Shown in pieces: positions 6,122 through 10,459 of a DNA stretch of 10,459 bases. Position numbers and translations under genes: made by a program. Positions within the stretch are counted from its first letter, which is position 1, and each line of letters starts with the position of its first letter. The notes beneath the pieces were generated by a model. It was not told the origin of the DNA, did not search any database, and saw only the letters and a list, made by a program, of their open reading frames with translations. Source of the stretch: CAZONU01 sp965370045 (GTDB lineage Bacteria > Planctomycetota > SZUA-567 > JAKLDR01); NCBI GenBank assembly GCA_965370045.1, contig CBDUSI010000138.1, positions 1 through 10,459 of the forward strand, read 5' to 3'.

Positions 6122-6220
6122 CCTCGCCAGGCCGGGAAAGGTTCGCGGAATTCCATCGACAAGAACCGCGGCGACGTCTTCATGAGCGTCGACGCCGCGC
6201 TGCGCGCGAAGGGCAAGTAG
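6122..6220 (+). pseudogene. C-terminal remnant of a small exported-protein gene
   Basis: The frame between TGA (6119-6121) and TAG (6218-6220) reads PRQAGKGSRNSIDKNRGDVF followed by MSVDAALRAKGK. It has no start codon with a ribosome-binding site and no upstream body. Its last 11 codons match the end of the remnant at 4536-4737 almost base for base, and the preceding residues align too. I infer a truncated paralogue. It lies upstream of, and antisense to, the promoter side of the coiled-coil protein gene. Confidence 0.35.
6186..6220 (+). repeat. 35-bp direct repeat, right copy
   Basis: Same-orientation partner of 4703-4737, with 34/35 identity, ending at the same in-frame TAG. Sequence beyond the repeat on the 3' side is unrelated between the two loci. 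On the 5' side similarity remains only at the protein level. Confidence 0.8.
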
Positions 6221-6314
6221 CAGGGGAAGAACGGTGCGGCCCCCTCGGCGTTGAGCGTTTCGGCGGTCACCCAACTTTCGGCGAAGTCCTGGGGTCCGGG
6301 CGGGGTGAGGCCCC

Positions 6315-6995
6315 TTACTTACTGTGCTGTCTTGGCGGGGGCAGGAATTTGCCCTTCTCGATGGTGAACCAGACTACGCGCGATTTGGGCGGGATTGTTC
6401 TCCTGTGGAAGGGTGGCCCGTAATGCAGCGCGTCACGGGGGATACCCTCAGCGGCGTAGGGCAGCGCCCTGATGGCCTTGAGGTCGAGCGTCTTGCCGCC
6501 GAAGCTGATCTTCCAGTCCGATGGTCTGTGGATTCCTTTGCGTGGCTCGGGGATGCCGATGCGGGGTTCGGCGCCCTTGGTTGCCACAAACACCCCGGCG
6601 GATCTGCGGCCGGTGGTTACCGCCAGCTGGTCGTGGAGGACGACGCCGGCGTCGGTTCTCTCGACGAGCAGCGCATGAATCGTCTGCATCCCGCCGCCCC
6701 AGGAGGTCCAGCCCAGCAGGAGAGTGTGCTTCGGCCCCGCGCCGACCTGCTTCTCGATCAGGGGCGCCAGGACGCCCTTTTCCACGTCCGTCTTCAGTAC
6801 GATGGCTTGGCCGCGACCGGCGCGAATTTCCACGCGCTCGGCGTAGTGCATCGTGCCGGTATCGCTTTTGGGTTGAGTGACCGCCAGGGTCACTTCGGAG
6901 CCGGGCCGCGACCGGACGCAGCCCAGGAGCGGCAGGGCAACCGCCAGCGCCAGAAAGGTGCGCCCGGCTGGCCGGTGCTTGCTTCGCGACTGCAT
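6315..6995 (-). CDS. Secreted lipoprotein of unknown function
   Basis: The start at ATG 6995 is fixed by a perfect AGGAGG five bases upstream; longer readings to 7082 lack such a site. The 226-residue product begins MQSRSKHRPAGRTFLALAVA and reaches lipobox LLGC with the lipidated Cys at 26, after an unusually long, basic n-region. The mature part has alternating strands ('SEVTLAVTQ', 'GTMHYAERVEIRAGRGQAIVLKTD', 'VVLHDQLAVTTG') suggesting a beta-rich fold. A proline-rich C-terminus ends 'VVWFTIEKGKFLPPPRQHSK' (208-226). It contains no other cysteine and no catalytic motif I recognise. It is transcribed divergently from the iscU-like gene, with its own promoter at 7029-7056. Together with 4746-5375 and 5507-6079 it forms a same-strand run of three exported proteins. 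Confidence 0.8.
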   Translation of the reverse strand: MQSRSKHRPAGRTFLALAVALPLLGCVRSRPGSEVTLAVTQPKSDTGTMHYAERVEIRAGRGQAIVLKTDVEKGVLAPLIEKQVGAGPKHTLLLGWTSWGGGMQTIHALLVERTDAGVVLHDQLAVTTGRRSAGVFVATKGAEPRIGIPEPRKGIHRPSDWKISFGGKTLDLKAIRALPYAAEGIPRDALHYGPPFHRRTIPPKSRVVWFTIEKGKFLPPPRQHSK

Positions 6996-7028
6996 GTCGA
7001 CCTCCTGGACGAAACGGGCTTCGGCTCG

Positions 7029-7056
7029 ATTATCCGGTGGCGTGCCCGCTGCGCAA
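7029..7056 (-). promoter_or_regulatory. Probable promoter of the 226-residue lipoprotein gene
   Basis: On the minus strand, TTGCGC (7056-7051), a 16-base spacer and GATAAT (7034-7029) match the housekeeping consensus at 4/6 and 5/6. The start codon at 6995 lies 34 bases downstream of the -10 box. Confidence 0.45.
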
Positions 7057-7088
7057 GGCGAATCTCTTTGGGTCGGGGGCATCCCTAT

Positions 7089-7117
7089 TGACTTCCGGTC
7101 CTCGGCGTGCGAGAATA
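7089..7117 (+). promoter_or_regulatory. Probable promoter of the iscU-yugP pair
   Basis: TTGACT (7089-7094), a 17-base spacer and GAGAAT (7112-7117) match consensus at 5/6 and 4/6, 46 bases before the GTG at 7163. An AT-rich stretch (ATATAAA) overlaps the end of the -10 region and offers alternative -10 hexamers with longer spacers. No binding site for an IscR-type regulator was recognised. Confidence 0.5.
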
Positions 7118-7162
7118 TAAACCGGCGACCAGCGGTTAAGTGAATTGAAGGAGGCGTTCGCC

Positions 7163-7534
7163 GTGGCGTACAGCGCGAAGGTCATGGACCACTTCAACAA
7201 CCCCCGCAACGTGGGGGTCGTCGAGGACGCCGACGGCGTCGGCGAGGTCGGCAACCCGGTCTGCGGCGACATGATGAAGATATCCATCAAGGTCGCCGAC
7301 GGCAGCATCGCCGACATCAAGTTTCAGACCCTGGGCTGCGGGGCGGCCATCGCCACCAGTTCTATAACCACCGAGATGGCCAAGGGCAAAACCCTGGACC
7401 AGGCCATGGCCATCACCCGCGACGACGTGGCCGGGGAGCTCGACGGCCTGCCTCCCCAGAAGATGCACTGCTCCAACCTGGCCGCTGACGGGCTGCACAA
7501 GGCCATCGAGGACTACCAGTCGAAGCAGGAGTAA
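7163..7534 (+). CDS. iscU: IscU/NifU-type iron-sulfur cluster assembly scaffold
   Basis: IscU receives sulfur from a cysteine desulfurase, builds a 2Fe-2S or 4Fe-4S cluster and passes it to apo-proteins in the cytoplasm. GTG 7163 is chosen because AAGGAGG lies 8 bases upstream and the product then starts in the family way (MAYSAKVMDHFNNPRNVG); a TTG at 7145 would add six atypical residues. All three cluster cysteines are present: Cys34 in NPVCGD, Cys59 in LGCGAA and Cys103 in MHCS, with the conserved Asp36. At 123 residues it is a one-domain scaffold without the NifU C-terminal domain. The chaperone-recognition motif LPPVK reads LPPQK, which I associate with the simpler IscU forms of anaerobes and archaea. 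No iscS or other isc gene adjoins it; yugP follows after 6 bases. Confidence 0.95.
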   Translation: MAYSAKVMDHFNNPRNVGVVEDADGVGEVGNPVCGDMMKISIKVADGSIADIKFQTLGCGAAIATSSITTEMAKGKTLDQAMAITRDDVAGELDGLPPQKMHCSNLAADGLHKAIEDYQSKQE

Positions 7535-7540
7535 AACGAA

Positions 7541-8242
7541 GTGATTTTCTTCGATCCCATCTACTTCCTCTATGCGATCCCCGGGCTGATCCTGGCCCTG
7601 TGGGCCAGCGCCAGGGTCAAGATGACCTTCGCCAAGTACAGCAAGGTGGCCACCCGCGGGGGCGTCTCCGGCGCCTGGGCGGCGCGGAGCATCCTCAACG
7701 CCCACGGGCTGGAATCCGTGCCCGTCGAGGAGATTCCCGGGAAGCTGTCGGACCACTACGACCCCCGCGGCCGGGTGCTGCGTCTGAGCACGGCGGTATT
7801 CCGGGGCGAGTCGGTGGCCGCGGTGGGCATCGCCGCCCACGAGGCCGGGCACGCGGTGCAGCACGCCGAGAACTACTGGGCGCTGGTCTTCCGCACCGGC
7901 ATCGCGCCCATCGCCCGCTTCGGGCCGGGGCTGGCCATGATGATGTTCATCGGGGGCATGTTCCTGGGCCGGGGCGCGCCGGGGGAGTCCACTCTGGGCG
8001 GGACCCTGCAGCTGATCGCCATCTTCCTCTACGGTTCGGTAGTGGTCTTCACGATGGTCACCCTTCCCGTGGAGCTCAACGCCAGCCGTCGGGCGCTCCG
8101 GCTGCTCTCGGCCTCCGGGGTGCTCGCCGAGGACGAGCTGCCCGGCGCCCGCAAGGTGCTCAGCGCCGCGGCGCTGACCTACGTGGCCGCCGCGATCCAG
8201 GCGCTGTTGACCCTGCTCTACCTCATCAGTCGGCGAAGGTGA
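7541..8242 (+). CDS. yugP: YugP-family membrane zinc metallopeptidase
   Basis: This 233-residue protein belongs to the YugP-type neutral zinc metallopeptidases (DUF2265). The zinc-binding HEAGH is at residues 100-104 ('IAAHEAGHAVQHAENYWAL'). Glu178 in LPVELNASRRA is the likely third ligand, in the position seen in M48-like enzymes. Family landmarks include N-terminal 'FFDPIYFLYAIPGLILALWA' (TM1, ~7-24), YDPRGRVLRLS (73-83), and a C-terminal 'GARKVLSAAALTYVAAAIQA' helix (202-221). Hydrophobic helices also lie at ~128-143 and ~155-176. The natural substrate is unknown. GTG 7541 follows AGGAG (7527-7531) by 9 bases and the iscU stop by 6, so the two are co-transcribed; a functional link to Fe-S assembly is not shown. 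Confidence 0.93.
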   Translation: MIFFDPIYFLYAIPGLILALWASARVKMTFAKYSKVATRGGVSGAWAARSILNAHGLESVPVEEIPGKLSDHYDPRGRVLRLSTAVFRGESVAAVGIAAHEAGHAVQHAENYWALVFRTGIAPIARFGPGLAMMMFIGGMFLGRGAPGESTLGGTLQLIAIFLYGSVVVFTMVTLPVELNASRRALRLLSASGVLAEDELPGARKVLSAAALTYVAAAIQALLTLLYLISRRR

Positions 8243-8267
8243 CTGCGGCCCCTTTCGCGGGATTTTT
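8232..8267 (+). terminator. Possible weak terminator after yugP
   Basis: GCGAAGG (8233-8239) can pair with CCTTTCGC (8251-8258) with one bulged base, and a five-T run follows at 8263-8267. The stem overlaps the yugP stop codon, and four non-T bases separate stem from tract, so it is imperfect. Position at the end of the operon and before a new promoter supports it. Confidence 0.35.
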
Positions 8268-8342
8268 CGAGCCTTTCAGATAAGGACGCCGTTCTTTCGT
8301 CCGAGGCCGGCCTGCGCTCCTAACTCCCGCCCGCCACGCGGC

Positions 8343-8371
8343 TTGACAGGGGGGCGGCGCTTCCGTAGAAT
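8343..8371 (+). promoter_or_regulatory. Strong sigma70-type promoter for the TIM-barrel gene
   Basis: A perfect TTGACA (8343-8348), a 17-base G-rich spacer and TAGAAT (8366-8371, 5/6) predict a start near 8378. The gene's ATG is at 8435, leaving a leader of about 57 bases whose first 20 form a perfect hairpin. Confidence 0.8.
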
Positions 8372-8378
8372 ACTCCCG

Positions 8379-8398
8379 CCTCCGGAACGCGCCGGAGG
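8379..8398 (+). promoter_or_regulatory. Perfect hairpin at the 5' end of the transcript
   Basis: CCTCCGG (8379-8385) pairs exactly with CCGGAGG (8392-8398) around AACGCG. It starts 7-8 bases after the -10 box, so it would sit at the very 5' end of the mRNA. Such 5'-terminal stems are known to protect mRNAs from 5'-end-dependent decay. The CCGGAGG arm also contains a GGAGG, but it is 36 bases from the ATG and so not the ribosome-binding site. Confidence 0.5.
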
Positions 8399-8434
8399 TC
8401 CGTAATTTCAGGGCAGTTCTGAAGGGAATCACAC

Positions 8435-9313
8435 ATGGCCAAGAGGACCACCAAGAAGAAGGTCGCGCCCCCCGCGGATCCGGTCACCGTCGGCGGGTTC
8501 AAGATCTGCCTGACCTCCGCGGTCGCCCCGCAGTGGAGCGCCCAGCAACTGGTGGACGCCGGGCTGAAGTACGGCTACGCCGGGGTGGAGCTCTCCGCCG
8601 GCGCGGGCTGCAAGCACGGGGTCGAGCTGGAGGCCGGCGAGAGCGACCTGCGCAAGGTCCGCGAGATATTCAGCGACAGCGGCCTGGGCATCGCCTGCCT
8701 GGGCACGCCGGTGTCTTTCCACGCCGCCGACCCGGAGGCCCGCCGGAAGGCCCTCCAGGAGCTGGAGCGCTACATCGAGATTGCTGACGTTTTGGCCACG
8801 CCCTACGTGCGCATCTTCGGCGGCGAGATTCCGACCAGCATCGAGGTGGCCGGGGCCGCTGATTATATATCCGACTGCCTGGCCGAGGCGGCCAGCTTCG
8901 CCGAGCAGCGTTCTGCCACGCTGCTGGTCGAAACGTTCGGCACTTTCCGCAACAGCCGCTTCCTGCGCGAGATCATCAAGCAGGTCTACTCCCCGCGCCT
9001 GCAGGCCCTCTGGAACGTGCCCGAGACGGTGCGCGGGCTGGAGCCGGTGGCCGACACCTTCGACTCGCTCTGCGACCACATCAAGCACGTCCACCTGGCC
9101 GACTACGAATACTACGAGGAGCGCACCGCGGTGGCCCCCTCGGAGTTCGGCGATGGCTTCGTGCCCATCGCCCAGTCCATTGAGGTGCTGGCCGACGGCG
9201 GTTACCGCGGCTACCTGGCCTTCGACCCCGCGGAGATCCCCGAGGACTCCGAGGAGGAGCTGGCCGGAGCCATGAAGCTGCTCAAGGGCGTGCTCGGCGA
9301 GGGGGAGGAGTAG
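8435..9313 (+). CDS. Sugar phosphate isomerase/epimerase-like TIM-barrel protein
   Basis: This 292-residue protein has the layout of the xylose-isomerase-like TIM-barrel family (AP-endonuclease 2 superfamily), whose members isomerise or epimerise sugars or process inositol derivatives. Visible landmarks: 'GYAGVEL' with Glu52; 'YVRIFGGE' (124-131); 'ATLLVETFGTF' with Glu166; 'LQALWNVPETVRG' (189-201); 'HIKHVHLADY' (215-224); GDGFVPI (239-245); 'GYRGYLAFDPAEIPED' (256-271). In canonical members the segment at 194 carries a metal-binding Asp followed by His; here it is Asn194-Val-Pro-Glu. The last strand offers Asp264/Glu267. The metal site may therefore differ, and the substrate cannot be predicted. 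The N-terminus is lysine-rich (MAKRTTKKKVAPP) and not a signal peptide. ATG 8435 follows GAAGGGA at suitable spacing. Confidence 0.85.
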   Translation: MAKRTTKKKVAPPADPVTVGGFKICLTSAVAPQWSAQQLVDAGLKYGYAGVELSAGAGCKHGVELEAGESDLRKVREIFSDSGLGIACLGTPVSFHAADPEARRKALQELERYIEIADVLATPYVRIFGGEIPTSIEVAGAADYISDCLAEAASFAEQRSATLLVETFGTFRNSRFLREIIKQVYSPRLQALWNVPETVRGLEPVADTFDSLCDHIKHVHLADYEYYEERTAVAPSEFGDGFVPIAQSIEVLADGGYRGYLAFDPAEIPEDSEEELAGAMKLLKGVLGEGEE

Positions 9314-9330
9314 CCCCTCCCCACCAACCG

Positions 9331-10146
9331 ATGATCGAAACGCTTATCGCCGCCGGCATGCTGCTCGTGCCGGCGGCGCTTTTTTTCGCCGGGGACGCGC
9401 CGGACGACGGCGAGGCGCCGCCCCTCGCGGAGGCGCCGCCGATGGCCCGGCTGGTGCCCGAAGAGAAGCCTCCCGAAGTCGGCTTCCGCTGGTGGCACGG
9501 GCTGATCGCTCTGGGACTCTTCGTCGCGCTGCAGATGGCCGGGGTAGTGGCCTACATGCTGGTGACCGGGCGGCGGAGCCTCACCGAGATTCTCCCCCTG
9601 CTGGTCCTGGGCACCGCCGCCGAGCTGGTGCTCACCGGGATAGTGGCCGCGGCCGCCTGGCGGCTCTACGGCTCGGTCCGCGAGGGGCTGGGGCTGAGGT
9701 TCCCCGAAGAGCTGCGCGTCTGGCTGTGGGTGCCCTTCGGACTGGCCTTGGCCTACGTGGTCACGATAAGCTATGACATGTTACTGCGGCTCTACGGCAT
9801 GCAGTTCGAGCAGAAGGTGGCCGTTCAGCTTACGGAGCTGCGCGGCGTCGGCCCCTGGATAGCGGTGATGCTCTGCGCCGGACTGCTGGTGCCGATTGCC
9901 GAGGAAGTCGTCTTCCGGGGCTGTATGTACACGGGCTTGAAGAAGAACTTGGGTTCCTTGTGGGCCGCGGTGCTCTCGTCCCTGGCCTTCATGATCGTGC
10001 ATGGGGAGCCCATAGCCTTCCCGCCGATCTTCATCATCGGGATGATCACCGCTTTCGTCTACGAGCGCACCCGCTCGCTCTACGTGCCGATTGCGGTGCA
10101 CGCGATCAATAACCTGATAGCCCTGACAGTAGTGGCGCTGAGCTGA
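9331..10146 (+). CDS. CPBP-family intramembrane metalloprotease (CAAX protease/bacteriocin-processing type)
   Basis: This multi-helix membrane protein carries all CPBP (Abi/Rce1-like) motifs: EEVVFRG (Glu191, Glu192, Arg196), FMIVHGEP (Phe220, His224) and HAINN (His257, Asn261), embedded in hydrophobic helices from residue ~57 onward. These residues form the metal-dependent active site of the family. Bacterial members process or degrade membrane-bound substrates, mostly unidentified. Two starts compete. ATG 9331, 17 bases after the previous stop, gives 271 residues with an extra N-terminal helix and an acidic proline-rich linker, but it has no ribosome-binding site and its first codons overlap a strong intrinsic terminator. 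ATG 9442 (MARLVPEEKPPEVGFRWW, 234 residues) follows GGAGG (9429-9433) by 8 bases and keeps the whole protease domain. I list the longer frame; the shorter one is a serious alternative. A MITE-like element starts 4 bases after the stop. Confidence 0.88.
   Translation: MIETLIAAGMLLVPAALFFAGDAPDDGEAPPLAEAPPMARLVPEEKPPEVGFRWWHGLIALGLFVALQMAGVVAYMLVTGRRSLTEILPLLVLGTAAELVLTGIVAAAAWRLYGSVREGLGLRFPEELRVWLWVPFGLALAYVVTISYDMLLRLYGMQFEQKVAVQLTELRGVGPWIAVMLCAGLLVPIAEEVVFRGCMYTGLKKNLGSLWAAVLSSLAFMIVHGEPIAFPPIFIIGMITAFVYERTRSLYVPIAVHAINNLIALTVVALS
9348..9386 (+). terminator. Textbook intrinsic terminator inside the 5' end of the CPBP frame
   Basis: CGCCGCCGGCA (9348-9358) and its exact complement TGCCGGCGGCG (9368-9378) flank a 9-base loop; one C and then seven Ts (9380-9386) follow. 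This is the strongest terminator in the window. It lies 35 bases after the stop of the TIM-barrel gene, where that transcript should end, yet within codons 6-19 of the longest CPBP frame. Confidence 0.8.
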
Positions 10147-10150
10147 ACGC

Positions 10151-10426
10151 CTAGCAGGCCGTTGAAAAATGGAGCAGTCGTGATTGGGGGCAGAATGGTT
10201 CAGATTCGAGGAGGGGTTCCGAAGTCGATGCCCAAGCATCGTCTTCGGGTTCTCGCCAAGGAAGACGGGCCGTTATGCCCCAACCCCGCCGGCGGCAGGC
10301 GGTCCCGTCGCGCTGCTTCGTTCTCGGGATTCACACGATGCCAGAGGCATCGCGCTCACCCTCGGGCCTCGCATCGCTGGGCGAGCGCCTGCCGTCACGA
10401 CGCCCCATTTTTCAACGGCCTGCTAG
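10151..10426. mobile_element. 276-bp MITE-like element with perfect 22-bp terminal inverted repeats
   Basis: The ends 10151-10172 (starting CTAGCAGGCCGTTGAAAAA) and 10405-10426 are exact inverted repeats over 22 bp. They continue imperfectly inward to about 33 bp, with GTCGTGA at 10177-10183 and TCACGAC at 10395-10401. The outermost CTAG at both ends may be a palindromic 4-bp target duplication, leaving 18-bp TIRs that begin CAGGCC. The interior is too short for a transposase, and its short open frames look like noise. It contains two perfect hairpins with the same core: CGATGC/GCATCG at 10226-10241 and CGATGCC/GGCATCG at 10336-10352. Small size, long perfect TIRs and no transposase fit a non-autonomous element mobilised in trans; the parent IS family is not identified. 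It lies 4 bases after the CPBP stop and may help terminate that transcript. Confidence 0.82.
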
Positions 10427-10459
10427 AGCATTTTAGCATTGAGTAACTCCGTAGCCGGA

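Noticed and set aside
6116..6274. N-terminal extension of the coiled-coil protein to 6274
   Set aside because: ATG 6079 has AAAGGAG at 6 bases and starts a proper signal peptide; the extension would bury that signal peptide and has no ribosome-binding site.
9331..10146. Calling the CPBP protein a phage abortive-infection or bacteriocin-immunity protein
   Set aside because: The family is broad, and no phage, bacteriocin or prenylation gene lies next to it, so only the protease family assignment is supported.
10162..10446. Open frames of 80-94 codons within the MITE
   Set aside because: They span the terminal repeats, lack ribosome-binding sites and protein-like composition, and follow from the GC-rich element sequence.

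Overview
The window reads as GC-rich bacterial chromosome, probably from the Planctomycetota or a related, perhaps uncultivated, lineage. The main pointer is the exported 190-residue protein at 5507-6079 on the minus strand. It has a coiled coil, a P/Q/N/G-rich linker and a C-terminal 'WGELPAKLRRRI...FPDRYRRMIE' block, an architecture familiar from Planctomycetota/PVC proteins. Housekeeping-type promoters with 17-base spacers (TTGACA or TTGACT followed by TATAAT, TAGAAT, CATACT or GAGAAT) recur across the window. The lineage is an inference; no rRNA or other taxonomic marker is present.

Layout, left to right. (1) 1-310, minus: 5' part of a phage-like helix-turn-helix gene, cut by the window edge, with an exact-consensus sigma70 promoter and two tandem 10-bp repeats upstream. 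(2) 546-990, plus: a promoter, a possible 24-codon leader ORF and a three-helix membrane protein. (3) 1091-2268, plus: a 27-codon ORF overlapping (ATGA) a full-length RhuM-family gene. These first 2.3 kb look like accessory DNA. (4) 2442-4501, plus: trpB and trpA overlapping by 4 bp (GTGA), encoding the two subunits of tryptophan synthase. (5) 4536-6995: an island of exported proteins. Three minus-strand genes (two lipoproteins and the coiled-coil protein) are interleaved with two plus-strand gene remnants. The remnants share a 35-bp direct repeat (34/35 identical) that brackets two of the minus-strand genes. (6) 7163-8242, plus: an IscU-type Fe-S scaffold gene followed 6 bp later by a YugP-type membrane zinc peptidase gene, read from a promoter divergent from the lipoprotein gene. 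(7) 8435-10146, plus: a xylose-isomerase-like TIM-barrel protein with a strong promoter, then a CPBP-family membrane protease. A textbook intrinsic terminator lies inside the 5' end of the CPBP reading frame. (8) 10151-10426: a 276-bp MITE-like element with 22-bp perfect terminal inverted repeats, starting 4 bp after the CPBP stop codon.

The clear functional units are tryptophan synthase (trpBA) and the iscU-yugP pair. The remaining genes appear as separate transcription units. I see no tRNA, rRNA, CRISPR array or intact transposase. The points most worth following up are the terminator inside the CPBP reading frame, the repeat-bracketed exported-protein segment, the MITE, and the leader ORF before the small membrane protein. 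I do not see a convincing complete novel multi-gene system in the window.
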